Positions 17,335 to 26,959 are shown, counted from the first letter of the stretch. The stretch is DNA of 64,000 nt from CAVWSM01 sp963799425 (GCA_963799425.1 CAWCXA010000011.1:62001-126000), one strand, 5' to 3'. Program-made: numbers and translations. The notes: a model not told the origin generated them from the letters alone.

Positions 17335-18979
17335 GTGACGCAGCCTCGGGCCGCCGCCAACGCCGCTGAGTGGTGGCGTGGCGCGGTCATCTACCAGGTC
17401 TACGTCCGCAGTTTCGCCGACGGTACGGGTGACGGCACGGGTGACCTCGCAGGGGTGCGGGCCAAGCTGCCCTACCTTCGCGATCTCGGTGTCGACGCGA
17501 TCTGGTTCAACCCGTGGTACGCCTCGCCGATGGCCGACGGCGGCTATGACGTCGCCGACTACCGCGCCATCGAGCCCGTCTTCGGCACGCTCGCAGAGGC
17601 CGGGGCTCTCATTGCCGAGGCCCTCGAGCTCGGCATCCGCACGATCGTCGACGTCGTCCCCAACCACATCTCCGACCAGCACCTCTGGTTCCAGGCCGCG
17701 CTGGCCGCCGGCCCGGGTGCGCCCGAGCGTGACAGGTTCTGGTTTCGGCCCGGCCTGGGGGATGCCGGCGACGAACCGCCCAACGGCTGGGATTCGATCT
17801 TTGGCGGCTCGGCGTGGACCCGGACCAAGAACCCGGACGGGACGCCGGGGGAGTGGTACCTGCACTTGTTCGCGCCGGAGCAGCCGGACCTCAACTGGGA
17901 TCACCCTGAGGTTCGGGCCGAGCACGAGGACATCCTGCGGTTCTGGTTCGACCGCGGCGCCGCGGGAGTGCGCATCGACTCCGCCGCCCTCCTTGTCAAG
18001 GACGAAACCCTGCCGGATCTCCTCGCCAGCTACGGACCGGGCGAGCACCCGCACACCGACCGCGATGGGCTGCACGACATCTACCGCAGCTGGCGTGAGG
18101 TGGCCGAGTCGTACGGCAGTGACCGGGTGCTCATCGGCGAGATCTGGCTGCCCGATGCCGAGCGATTCGCGCTCTACCTGCGAGACGACGAGCTGCACAC
18201 AGCATTCAACTTCGACTTCCTCGCCTGCCCCTGGGACGCGGCACCGGCTTCGCGCGTCGATCGACACCACGCTCGCTGCGCACGCGCCGGTCGGAGCTCC
18301 GGCAACGTGGGTGCTGTCCAACCACGACGTGACCCGACCGGTCACGCGCTACGGCCGCGACGACACGTCCTTCGCGTTCAAGCACAAGCGGGTTGGCACT
18401 CCGACCGACCTCGAGCTCGGGTATCGACGGGCCCGCGCAGCGGCGCTGCTCGCCATGGCCCTGCCCGGGTCGTTCTACCTCTACCAGGGCGAGGAGCTCG
18501 GGCTGCCTGAGGTCGAGGACATCCCCGTGGAGCTCCTGCAGGACCCGATGTACTTCCGCTCCGGCGGCAGCGACCCTGGCCGCGACGGCTGCCGCGTGCC
18601 CATGCCGTGGTCAGGCGAGGGCCCGCCGTACGGCTTCGTCCTCCCCGACTCGGCCGCTGAGCCTTGGCTGCCACAGCCCCCCGACTGGGCCCGATTGACC
18701 GTCGACGCCCAGCTGCAGGACCCAGAGTCGATCCTCTCGCTCTACCGGGCAGCGCTCCGGCTGCGCCGCGACGAGCCGGGGCTTGGCGACGGCACGCTCA
18801 CGTGGATCGACGCATCCGCCGGGGTTCTTGCTTTCCGGCGCAGCGGCGAGTTCGTCTGCGCCGTCAACCTGAGCGACCAACCGGTCGCATTGCCCGTCCA
18901 TCAGGAGGTCCTGCTCGCCAGTGCGCCGCTGGCGAGTGGGCAGCTCCCACCTGACACCGCGGTCTGGCTGCGGGTCTGA
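17335..18979 (+). pseudogene. GH13 alpha-glucosidase-like gene broken by a +1 frameshift
   Basis: Two overlapping frames together encode a complete GH13 enzyme of about 550 residues (oligo-1,6-/alpha-glucosidase type, hydrolysing alpha-glucosides in the cytoplasm). The first frame starts at GTG 17335, eight bases after AAGGAG, and carries region I (DVVPNH), region II (GVRIDSA, nucleophile Asp) and region III (GEIW, acid/base Glu). Near 18237-18250 the homology moves to the +1 frame, which holds region IV (NHD, third acidic residue) and the C-terminal beta domain to the stop at 18979. As written the first frame runs on to 18510 and lacks region IV. No homopolymer marks the site, so either a real inactivating indel or a sequence error is possible. 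Confidence 0.88.
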
Positions 18980-19031
18980 GCACTCACCACACCCACCAGA
19001 GTTAACTCAAAGAAGAGGGGAAGCGACACGG

Positions 19032-20420
19032 ATGGCCACCAACCGGAAGACAGCGCTGGCAGTCCTTGCCGCGCTGGCCGCGACCAGCGTGCTCGCCGCG
19101 TGCGGCGGCGACGACGACAGCGACAACACCAGCAGCAGCGAGGGCGGCGAGCAGCTCAAGCTGAGCGTCGTCTCGCTCAAGCCGGGCAGCGAGCCGGCGG
19201 CCTTCGAGGCGTTCGACCAGCAGGTCGAGGAGTTCGAGGCCGCTAACACGGACATCGACATCGAGGGCGTCGAATACCAGTGGGAGGCGCCGACATTCGC
19301 CGCCCAGCTAGCCGGCGGCACGCTGCCGACGGTCTTCGAGATCCCGTTCACCGACGGCAAGACGCTGATCGAGAACGAGCAGATCGCGGACCTGACCGAC
19401 TTCGTCGGCGAGTACGACTGGTCCGGCTCGCTCAACCCCAACGTCGCGGAGGCGGGGCAGGACGACAGCGGCAACATCTTCGCCGTGCCGAAGGAGGGCT
19501 ACGGCATCGGCCTGCACTACAACCGCACGCTGTTCGAGCAGGCGGGCCTCGATCCCGACCAGCCTCCGACCACCTGGGACGAGGTGCGCGAGTACGCCAA
19601 GGCGATCGCCGAGAAGACCGGTCAGGCTGGCTACGCCCAGATGACGAAGGACAACACCGGCGGCTGGATGCTCACCACCCTGTCGTACGCGTTCGGTGGA
19701 CGCCTGCAGGAAGGCGACCGTGACTCTGCAACGTCGACAATCGACAACCCAGAGACCACGGCAGCCCTCGAGGCTCTGCAAGCAATGCGCTGGGAGGACA
19801 ACTCGATGGGCAGCGAGTTCCTCTACGACTGGACGGGCATCAACCAGGCCTTCGCTGCTGGCAAGATCGGCATGTACATGACGGGGTCTGACGTCTACAC
19901 GGCGTTGTCGCGCGAGAACCAGATCAACCCGGACGACTACGGTCTGGCCGCTCTCCCATTGGCCGACGGCGGCGACGCCGGTGTCCTGGGCGGCGGCACG
20001 CTGATCGCGGTCAGCGCCAAGGCCTCCGACGAGGAGAAGGCAGCCGCGGCGAAGTGGATCGACTTCTACTACATGCAGAAGCTGGTCAACGAGGACCGGG
20101 CAGTCGCCGACGCCAAGACCCTTTCCGAGACCGACCAGCCGGTCGGCACCCCCGTGCTGCCGGTGTTCGACAAGGCGCAGTACGACCAGTCTCGTGAATG
20201 GATCGCCGACTACATCAACGTCCCGCTCGACCAGATGAGCTCGTTCACCGACAACATCTTCAACCAGCAGATCGTTGGTGAGCCGACGGCCCACACGCAG
20301 GAGGTCTACGCGGTGCTCGACTCGGTCGTGCAGTCGGTGCTGACGACGCAGGGCGCCAACATCGGTGACCTGCTCTCCCAGGCCCAGACGCAGGCCCAGA
20401 ACATCATCGACCAGGGCTGA
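19032..20420 (+). CDS. ABC sugar transporter, lipoprotein substrate-binding protein
   Basis: A 462-residue extracellular binding protein of the maltose-type (cluster B/CUT1) family. The signal peptide ends in the lipobox L21-A-A-C24, so the mature protein is a lipoprotein on an acidic Asp/Ser linker. Two lobes follow. The ATG at 19032 is chosen because it opens the signal peptide and is preceded by AGAGGGGAAG; an upstream in-frame ATG lies inside the GH13 end. The permeases follow after an intercistronic hairpin. The likely ligand is a maltose-type oligosaccharide, inferred from the GH13 gene. Confidence 0.93.
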   Translation: MATNRKTALAVLAALAATSVLAACGGDDDSDNTSSSEGGEQLKLSVVSLKPGSEPAAFEAFDQQVEEFEAANTDIDIEGVEYQWEAPTFAAQLAGGTLPTVFEIPFTDGKTLIENEQIADLTDFVGEYDWSGSLNPNVAEAGQDDSGNIFAVPKEGYGIGLHYNRTLFEQAGLDPDQPPTTWDEVREYAKAIAEKTGQAGYAQMTKDNTGGWMLTTLSYAFGGRLQEGDRDSATSTIDNPETTAALEALQAMRWEDNSMGSEFLYDWTGINQAFAAGKIGMYMTGSDVYTALSRENQINPDDYGLAALPLADGGDAGVLGGGTLIAVSAKASDEEKAAAAKWIDFYYMQKLVNEDRAVADAKTLSETDQPVGTPVLPVFDKAQYDQSREWIADYINVPLDQMSSFTDNIFNQQIVGEPTAHTQEVYAVLDSVVQSVLTTQGANIGDLLSQAQTQAQNIIDQG

Positions 20421-20435
20421 GTCCACAACACCACC

Positions 20436-20475
20436 GGCTCGGCCGGGAGCGAAGGCCCTCGCTCTCGGCCGAGCC
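20436..20475. promoter_or_regulatory. 17-bp intercistronic hairpin between binding protein and permeases
   Basis: Arms 20436-20452 and 20459-20475 pair over 17 bases with one G-U wobble around a 6-base loop, with no T-run. It sits 15 bases after the binding-protein stop and 33 bases before the permease start. Such a stem can protect the upstream mRNA or partly terminate, yielding more binding protein than permease, as known for maltose operons. Confidence 0.7.
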
Positions 20476-20508
20476 AGCACCATCTAGTCATGACGAAAGG
20501 GTTCGTGC

Positions 20509-21447
20509 ATGAGCAGCGTCGGCGCTGACGCAGAAGTGACCCAGCAGGCGCGACGGACGCCGGTCACATGGGCGCGCAACGGAGGCCTGTCCACACTGGT
20601 GTTCCTGTTGCCCATGCTGGTCATCTTCGGGGTCTTCTCGTGGTTCCCCATTGCTCGTGCTGTGGTCATGAGCTTTCAGGAGACCAACCTGATCGCACCC
20701 GCCCACTGGGTGGGGCTGGACAACTTCCGGCAGGTGTTCTCCGACCCGCTGCTGTGGATCGCTGTCAAGAACACGATCTACTTCGCCCTGCTCGCTCTCG
20801 TGTTCGGCTACCCCGTGCCGCTGGTGCTGGCGGTGCTCATGAGCGAGGTACGCCGGCGGCGAGGCATCTACACTGCGCTGGCCTATCTGCCCGTCGTCGT
20901 GCCGCCAGTCGTCGCCGTACTCCTGTGGAAGTTCTTCTTCGACGCCAGCCCGACCGGCGTCTTCAACACCATCCTCGGCTGGGTCGGCCTGGGACCGTAC
21001 CCGTGGTTGCAGTCCACCACGTGGGCGATGCCGTCTCTGGTGCTGGAGGCCACGTGGGCTGCCGCCGGCGGCACGGTGATCATCTACCTCGCCGCGCTGA
21101 CGAGTGTGCCGCCCGAGCTGTACGACGCGGCCGAGGTGGACGGCGCCTCGATCTGGCGCAAGGTCTGGCACGTCACGATGCCGCAACTTCGCGGCGTGAT
21201 GCTCGTGCTGCTGATCCTGCAGATCATCGGCACGGCACAGGTGTTCCTCGAGCCGTTCCTGTTCACCGGGGGCGGCCCGGCCAACTCCACCCTGACGGTG
21301 ATGCTGCTCATCTACAACTACGCGTTCGGCAACAGCCTCGGCAGTGACTACGGCGCCGCGACGGCGCTGAGTCTCCTGCTCGCGCTCTTCCTCGCCGTGC
21401 TGTCCGCCGTCTACTTCCGCCTCACGCGGAGCTGGAGCACATCATGA
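20509..21447 (+). CDS. ABC sugar transporter permease, MalF/CUT1 type
   Basis: A 312-residue integral membrane protein with six predicted membrane segments and the cytoplasmic EAA loop near the middle of the C-terminal half (YDAAEVDGASIWRKVWHVTM), which docks onto the ATPase. It overlaps the next permease by four bases (ATGA), so the two are translationally coupled. An AAAGGG ribosome site precedes the ATG. It forms the heterodimeric channel with the following gene product. Confidence 0.94.
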   Translation: MSSVGADAEVTQQARRTPVTWARNGGLSTLVFLLPMLVIFGVFSWFPIARAVVMSFQETNLIAPAHWVGLDNFRQVFSDPLLWIAVKNTIYFALLALVFGYPVPLVLAVLMSEVRRRRGIYTALAYLPVVVPPVVAVLLWKFFFDASPTGVFNTILGWVGLGPYPWLQSTTWAMPSLVLEATWAAAGGTVIIYLAALTSVPPELYDAAEVDGASIWRKVWHVTMPQLRGVMLVLLILQIIGTAQVFLEPFLFTGGGPANSTLTVMLLIYNYAFGNSLGSDYGAATALSLLLALFLAVLSAVYFRLTRSWSTS

Positions 21448-22433
21448 CCACCCCGCTCCAGTCGCTGACTCCCGGTGCCGTCCCTACGGCGTCGGAGGAG
21501 GCTGCGCCGCCGCCGACCCCCGAACGGCGGCGGCGCGACCGTCGAGCTGGAGGAGACGCCGACCGCGGCCTCGTGTCCCCGTCCGACCGGCGGCGTCGCC
21601 TCGTACGCGGGTCGCTCGGGCTCAGCAACGGTGCGCTGTTGGTGCTGCTCGCGGTCGTCGGGCTAGGGCCGCTCCTCTGGCTCGCCAAGGCGGCGATCAC
21701 CCCCACGCAGGACACCCTGCGCGAGCCGCTGGCGCTGTTCCCCAACGGTGTCGACTGGGCCAACCTCTCGACGGCATGGACGACCGCCAACATCGATCTG
21801 CACTTCGTCAACACCGTGTGGGTGGCGGCCGGTTCGTGGCTGTCGCAGATCGTGGTCGCCACGACCGCCGGGTACGCCCTTTCCGTGCTCCGCCCGAAGT
21901 ACGGGCCGATCCTCACCGCAGCCGTCCTTGGCACCCTGCTGGTGCCGTCCGTCGTGCTTCTCGTTCCGCTTTACCTGACCGTCCTCGACGTCCCTGGCCT
22001 CAACATCAACCTCCTCAACTCCTTCTGGGCGGTGTGGCTGCCTGCGGGGGCGAGCGCGTTCAACGTCGTGTTGGTCAAGCGGTTCTTCGACAACCTGCCC
22101 CGGGAGATCTTCGAGGCGGCCCGGGTGGACGGTGCGGGGCCATTCCGGCTGTTCTGGTCCATCGTGCTGCCGATGTCGCGGCCGATCCTGGGTGTGGTGT
22201 CCGTCTTCGCGGTCGTTGCCGCCTGGAAGGACTACCTCTGGCCGCTGCTGGTGCTCCCCGACCCGCAGAAGCAGCCGCTGTCTGTACGACTCCCGGCCAT
22301 GGCGGGCGTCGTCGAGCTGGACGTGCTGCTCGCCTCGCTGCTGATCTCGACGGCGTTCCCGATCGTGCTCTTCCTCGCGTTTCAGCGGCTCTTCCTGCGC
22401 GGGGCGGGACTGGGCGGCGCGGTCAAGGGCTGA
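21444..22433 (+). CDS. ABC sugar transporter permease, MalG/CUT1 type
   Basis: A 329-residue permease with an unusually long charged cytoplasmic N-terminus (about 55 residues rich in Pro, Arg and Asp) before six membrane segments. The EAA loop is FEAARVDGAGPFRLFWSIVL. It completes the transporter with the preceding permease. No ATP-binding subunit is encoded in the cluster, so a shared multi-operon ATPase of the MsiK type elsewhere in the genome is expected, as in streptomycetes. Confidence 0.94.
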   Translation: MTTPLQSLTPGAVPTASEEAAPPPTPERRRRDRRAGGDADRGLVSPSDRRRRLVRGSLGLSNGALLVLLAVVGLGPLLWLAKAAITPTQDTLREPLALFPNGVDWANLSTAWTTANIDLHFVNTVWVAAGSWLSQIVVATTAGYALSVLRPKYGPILTAAVLGTLLVPSVVLLVPLYLTVLDVPGLNINLLNSFWAVWLPAGASAFNVVLVKRFFDNLPREIFEAARVDGAGPFRLFWSIVLPMSRPILGVVSVFAVVAAWKDYLWPLLVLPDPQKQPLSVRLPAMAGVVELDVLLASLLISTAFPIVLFLAFQRLFLRGAGLGGAVKG

Positions 22434-22452
22434 TCGGCAGTCGCGCGCGACA

Positions 22453-23259
22453 ATGGCAGGCATGTCCCGCCAACCCACCAGCAGCCAAGCCCCGGCCGTG
22501 CAGCGGCTGCGGGTCCGCTACGCCAAGCGTGGGCGGTTGCGCTTCACGAGCCACCGGGACTTCCAGCGCGCCTTCGAGCGGGCGCTGCGTCGGGCCGGGG
22601 TGCCCATCGCGTTTTCGCAGGGGTTCAGCCCGCACCCGCGGGTGTCCTACGCCAACGCTGCGCCCACCGGTGCTGCGAGCGAGGCCGAGTACCTGGAGAT
22701 CGCGGTCTCGTCACGCTGCGTGCCGACCACCGTACGGACGGCACTCGACGCAGCCCTGCCAGCCGGCCTCGACGTCGTCGAGGTCGTGGAAGCCGGCCAG
22801 GGGTCGCTCGCCGACCGACTCGAGGGGTCGGTATGGGAGCTTGTCCTTCCGGGCGTCGCCCCAGACGCGGCCGCAGCGGCGGCCACCGCCTTCCTCGCCG
22901 CCGACAGCGTGGAGGTCGAGCGGCTCACCAAGAACGGGGTCCGAACGTTCGACGCACGGGGGGCTGTCGTCGCCCTTGAGGTGACGCGCGGGGGTGACGC
23001 TGGGTTTGCAACGGCGCCTTGTGCGACAATGAGGGTGGTCGTACGGCATGGCACACCAACTGTGCGACCCGACGATGTCCTCGCCGGACTCCGTCGCGTG
23101 GCTTCCCTCGAGCCTCCCGCGCCACCCCAGGCGACGCGGCTCGCGCAAGGCCCGCTCGACGTAGTGTCCGGCACGGTCGGCGACCCGATGGCGCCCGACC
23201 GCGACGCGGCCTCAGGGCTGGCGGACGCGGGGGAGCCCGAGCCGTTGGCTGACGCCTGA
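22453..23259 (+). CDS. TIGR03936 family radical SAM-linked protein (DUF2344)
   Basis: A 268-residue soluble protein beginning with the family core QRLRVRYAKRGRLRFTSHRDFQRAFERALRRAG, written here in parts: RLRFTSHRD, then FSQGFSPHPR. This family is the usual neighbour of the TIGR03960 radical SAM protein and precedes RNase E/G, as it does here on its downstream side. The start may be ATG 22453 or ATG 22462. The protein likely works with TIGR03960 on a common, still unidentified, reaction. Confidence 0.88.
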   Translation: MAGMSRQPTSSQAPAVQRLRVRYAKRGRLRFTSHRDFQRAFERALRRAGVPIAFSQGFSPHPRVSYANAAPTGAASEAEYLEIAVSSRCVPTTVRTALDAALPAGLDVVEVVEAGQGSLADRLEGSVWELVLPGVAPDAAAAAATAFLAADSVEVERLTKNGVRTFDARGAVVALEVTRGGDAGFATAPCATMRVVVRHGTPTVRPDDVLAGLRRVASLEPPAPPQATRLAQGPLDVVSGTVGDPMAPDRDAASGLADAGEPEPLADA

Positions 23260-23396
23260 CGGAGGTCTCGTCGCCACAGGCTTATTTGTCGTGCTCGGCG
23301 CCACCGTGCATGACACAGAGAACTTTGCAGCCCCGCGCGGCGCCACGGTCAATGTTGACCGATGTGCCCGGGGCTCGACGGGAGACTGACAACCGA

Positions 23397-26141
23397 ATGC
23401 TGGACACAGACTCGGTCGGCACCGAACCGACCGCCTCCAACATCGCAGATACCAGCGAGACACCAACCAACACCACGGCCGCCCGACCCCGAAGGCGTCG
23501 CGCCGCTTCCCGCCCCGCGGGTCCCCCGCAGGACAGCGCGGAGGGCAGCGCGGAGGCCGTCACGGCCACTGCGCCACCCACGGAGGAGCCGGCCGCACCG
23601 GCACCCCGCCGTCGGCGCCCGCGTAAGACGGCCACGGCCGCTCCGGACGACCAGACTGCCGAGCGCACCGCATCCCAGGCCGCGTCCGAGGTGAGCCCGG
23701 AGGTTGTCGACGGTCCCCCCGCGGGAGCCGACGCCCGGGCCGAGCCCGAGGCACCGGCCGAGGCCGCGACTCCCAGCAAGCGACGCCGCGCGACCTCTGC
23801 CGGCCCGCGCCGGCGACGGGGCAGCGCGGCGGCCGCAGAGGACTCGATCGAGGCCGGGCAAGTCGTCGAGCCTGTCGCCGCGGCCGAGGCAGACGCAGTC
23901 AACGCGCCCATCGCCCAGGAGTCGGTTGCTGCCGGCGACGCGACAGAGGAAGCGCCCGAGGAGGCTCCTGAGCCGACCGGGCGGTCCCGCCGCCCACGCG
24001 TTACGGCCGCTCCACCATTCATCGCTCCCGGCCCGCTCTTCCAGGAGCCCATCTCCGAGCGCGCGACCGCGGCGCTCATCGGCGGGGACGACATCGTCCT
24101 CGACGACGAGACCGAGGAGGCAGCCGAGGAGTCAGCCGATGAGGCGGCCACCGAGGACCACGACGGCGCCGCGAGGCGCCGCCGCCGGCGCCGCGGCGGC
24201 CGTGGTCGTCGTCGCCAAGGTGACGACGATGGCGCCGAGACCGAGGAGGACGCGGAGCCAGCAGCTGTCGCCGCCGAGCCCCAGGAGCAGGGTCTGGAGG
24301 AGCATGAGGAGGCCGACGAGCAGGACGGCACCTCCCGCCGCCGCCGTCGCCGTCGCCGTCGGGGTGAGGACACCCAGCTGTCGCCCGACGACCCGGCGCA
24401 GACGGTCGTACGGGTGCGTGAGCCGCGTGCCCGTACGACGGACGAGGTCACCGCGCTCAAGGGCTCGACCCGCATCGAGGCCAAGCGTCAGCGTCGACGG
24501 GAGGGTCGCGAGGCAGGCCGCAAGCGCCCGCCGATCCTCAGCGAGGCCGAGTTCCTGGCCCGGCGCGAGGCCGTCAAGCGGCTGATGGTTGTCCGTGAGA
24601 TGGGCGACCGGACACAGATCGCGGTGCTCGAGGATGGGATCCTCGTCGAGCATTACGTCAGTCGCGCCACCCAGCAATCCCTGATCGGCAACGTCTACCT
24701 CGGCCGGGTGCAGAACGTGCTACCCGCCATGGAAGCGGCGTTCGTCGACATCGGGCGGGGGCGCAACGCCGTTCTCTACGCGGGCGAGGTCGACTGGGAC
24801 CTGCTCGGCGAGGCGGGCCAGCCCAAGCGCATCGAGTCGGCGCTCAAGTCCGGTCAGAGCGTGCTCGTCCAGGTCACCAAGGACCCGGTCGGCCACAAGG
24901 GCGCCCGGCTCACCAGCCAGGTCAGCCTCCCCGGCCGCTACCTCGTCTACGTGCCGGGTGGGTCGATGAGCGGCATCAGCCGCAAGCTCCCCGACACCGA
25001 ACGGTCCCGGCTCAAGAACATCCTCAAGGGTGTCGTGCCCGAGGACGCCGGCGTGATCGTCCGTACCGCCGCAGAGGGCGCCACCGAGGCCGAGCTCACC
25101 CAGGACGTCGAGCGACTCGCCGCCCAGTGGGCGGACATCCAGAAGAAGGCGCAGTCGGGCAATGCTCCGGCTTTGCTCTACGGCGAGCCCGACCTGACTG
25201 TGAAGGTCGTCCGCGACCTGTTCAACGAAGACGTCAGCGAGCTCGTCGTGGAGGGCGACGAGGCCTGGGACACGATCGAGTCGTACGTGTCCTTCGTCGC
25301 ACCCCATCTCGTCGACCGGCTGCGCAGGCACACCGGCACCGCCGACGTCTTTGCTACCTACCGCATCGACGAGCAGATCGCCAAGGCCCTCGACCGCAAG
25401 GTGTGGCTCCCGTCGGGCGGCTCGCTCGTCATCGACCGCACCGAGGCAATGACAGTGGTCGACGTCAACACCGGCAAGTTCACGGGCTCCGGGGGCAACC
25501 TCGAGGAGACGGTGACGCGCAACAACCTGGAGGCCGCCGAGGAGGTCGTCCGACAGCTCAGGCTGCGTGACATCGGCGGCATCATCGTCATCGACTTCAT
25601 CGACATGGTGCTCGAGAGCAACCGCGATCTCGTGCTGCGGCGTCTCGTTGAGTGCCTGGGTCGCGACCGTACGAAGCATCAGGTGGCCGAGGTCACCTCG
25701 CTCGGGTTGGTGCAGATGACCCGGAAGAAGATCGGTACGGGTTTGCTGGAGGCGTTCTCCGAGCCGTGCGAATGCTGCAACGGGCGCGGCATCGTCGTGC
25801 ACGTCGAGCCCATTGAGCCGACCAAGGAGCGCGCCAGCGATTCCGACAAGGCGACCAGCGAGACCGGCAAGCGCACCCGGCGTTCGGGCCGCTCGAAGGA
25901 GCCGGCCGCCGCCCCTCCCGCCGGCCCGGACGCGGCGGAGCTGCTCGCCAAGGTGGCGGCGGCGAGCGGCCACGCCGACGAGCCCTCCGGCGTGGGCGAG
26001 AGCATGGCCGTCACAGCGGAGCCGTCCGTGGCAACGGACGTGGCGGCAGAGCCTGAGACGACAACGGCGCCCGCGCGGGCGGCCAAGCCGAGGCGGCGTC
26101 GAGCCACCCGCCAGGCCGGTCCGTCCACCGCGGACGCCTGA
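23397..26141 (+). CDS. rne: Ribonuclease E/G
   Basis: A 914-residue actinobacterial RNase E/G that cleaves single-stranded RNA. A long N-terminal low-complexity region (about residues 1-385) alternates Arg-rich patches with acidic Ala/Glu stretches, typical of the actinobacterial enzyme. The S1-like and catalytic parts follow. Catalytic acids are D689 (DVNTG) and D733 (DFIDM), and the zinc-link is C791-E-C-C794. The tail is again disordered and basic. The start at 23397 (MLDTDSVG) is preferred to an in-frame ATG at 23286. Confidence 0.93.
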   Translation: MLDTDSVGTEPTASNIADTSETPTNTTAARPRRRRAASRPAGPPQDSAEGSAEAVTATAPPTEEPAAPAPRRRRPRKTATAAPDDQTAERTASQAASEVSPEVVDGPPAGADARAEPEAPAEAATPSKRRRATSAGPRRRRGSAAAAEDSIEAGQVVEPVAAAEADAVNAPIAQESVAAGDATEEAPEEAPEPTGRSRRPRVTAAPPFIAPGPLFQEPISERATAALIGGDDIVLDDETEEAAEESADEAATEDHDGAARRRRRRRGGRGRRRQGDDDGAETEEDAEPAAVAAEPQEQGLEEHEEADEQDGTSRRRRRRRRRGEDTQLSPDDPAQTVVRVREPRARTTDEVTALKGSTRIEAKRQRRREGREAGRKRPPILSEAEFLARREAVKRLMVVREMGDRTQIAVLEDGILVEHYVSRATQQSLIGNVYLGRVQNVLPAMEAAFVDIGRGRNAVLYAGEVDWDLLGEAGQPKRIESALKSGQSVLVQVTKDPVGHKGARLTSQVSLPGRYLVYVPGGSMSGISRKLPDTERSRLKNILKGVVPEDAGVIVRTAAEGATEAELTQDVERLAAQWADIQKKAQSGNAPALLYGEPDLTVKVVRDLFNEDVSELVVEGDEAWDTIESYVSFVAPHLVDRLRRHTGTADVFATYRIDEQIAKALDRKVWLPSGGSLVIDRTEAMTVVDVNTGKFTGSGGNLEETVTRNNLEAAEEVVRQLRLRDIGGIIVIDFIDMVLESNRDLVLRRLVECLGRDRTKHQVAEVTSLGLVQMTRKKIGTGLLEAFSEPCECCNGRGIVVHVEPIEPTKERASDSDKATSETGKRTRRSGRSKEPAAAPPAGPDAAELLAKVAAASGHADEPSGVGESMAVTAEPSVATDVAAEPETTTAPARAAKPRRRRATRQAGPSTADA

Positions 26142-26191
26142 GGCGGGTCATGAGTGAGCCGGCTGCCGGCGTTCCCCGCCGTGCCGCCGGT

Positions 26192-26221
26192 TTGACCGGG
26201 CTACCGGCGATTCCGTACTCT
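26192..26221 (+). promoter_or_regulatory. Promoter of the rplU-rpmA operon
   Basis: TTGACC (26192-26197) and TACTCT (26216-26221) are 18 bases apart and face rplU. This is the best sigma-70-like promoter I saw in the window. It implies a leader of roughly 90 bases before the rplU GTG. Confidence 0.6.
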
Positions 26222-26319
26222 TGACCGTCGGCGCAGATCGCGCCAAATCCTCGCTTGCCCGAGCCCGGTGCAGGCATGCGCAACGAACGTCGAAGTCAAT
26301 TCGAGGAAGTGAGTCCGCG

Positions 26320-26631
26320 GTGTACGCGATCGTCCGCAGCGGTGGCCGTCAGCAGAAGGTCTCCGTCGGTGACGTCATCGAGATCGACCAGCTTGGTGGC
26401 CAGACCGGCGACAGCCTCACCCTCCCGGCCGTCCTCCTCGTCGACGGTGAGACCGTCACCTCCGACGCGGGCACGCTCGCGGGCGTGACGGTGACGGCCG
26501 AGGTGCTCGGTGCCACCAAGGGCCCCAAGATCAAGATTCTGCGTTACAAGAACAAGACCGGATACCGCCGCCGCCAGGGTCACCGCCAGCACTACACCCA
26601 GGTCAAGGTCACCGGGATCGAGACCAAGTAG
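26320..26631 (+). CDS. rplU: 50S ribosomal protein L21
   Basis: A 103-residue large-subunit protein binding 23S rRNA. The GTG start gives the standard N-terminus VYAIVRSGGRQQKV, and the C-terminal RRRQGHRQHYTQVKVTGI block is intact. A GAGGAAGTGAG ribosome site precedes the start; the longer in-frame extension upstream is the mRNA leader. It is followed 39 bases later by rpmA, the universal order. Confidence 0.98.
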   Translation: MYAIVRSGGRQQKVSVGDVIEIDQLGGQTGDSLTLPAVLLVDGETVTSDAGTLAGVTVTAEVLGATKGPKIKILRYKNKTGYRRRQGHRQHYTQVKVTGIETK

Positions 26632-26670
26632 TCGGGCGTCTCCGACTCGATCAACAGGGAGCTTGCAGCA

Positions 26671-26928
26671 ATGGCACACAAGAAGGGCGCCTCGTCCAGC
26701 AGGAACGGACGTGACTCCAACGCCCAGCGGCTCGGCGTCAAGCGCTTTGGTGGCCAGGTCGTGGGCGCGGGCGAGATCATCGTCCGGCAGCGCGGCACGC
26801 ACTTCCACCCCGGTGAGGGCGTCGGTCGCGGCACCGACGACACGCTGTTCGCGAAGGTCGCCGGCGCGGTCGAGTTCGGCACCAGGCGCGGCCGCAAGGT
26901 CGTCAACATCGTCCCGGCCGGGGAGTAA
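26671..26928 (+). CDS. rpmA: 50S ribosomal protein L27
   Basis: An 85-residue protein near the peptidyl-transferase centre, starting MAHKKGASSSRNGRDS and ending in GRKVVNIVPAGE. The N-terminus begins directly with the mature sequence, without the cleaved extension found in some Firmicutes. A GGGAG ribosome site precedes the ATG. A GC-rich hairpin follows before obg. Confidence 0.98.
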   Translation: MAHKKGASSSRNGRDSNAQRLGVKRFGGQVVGAGEIIVRQRGTHFHPGEGVGRGTDDTLFAKVAGAVEFGTRRGRKVVNIVPAGE

Positions 26929-26959
26929 CCCCGCCAGGGCAGCATCATCAACGTCAGTC

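Noticed and set aside
18237..18250. Programmed ribosomal frameshift in the GH13 gene
   Set aside because: There is no slippery heptamer or shift-prone stop at the site, and GH13 enzymes are not known to need one. An indel or sequence error is simpler.
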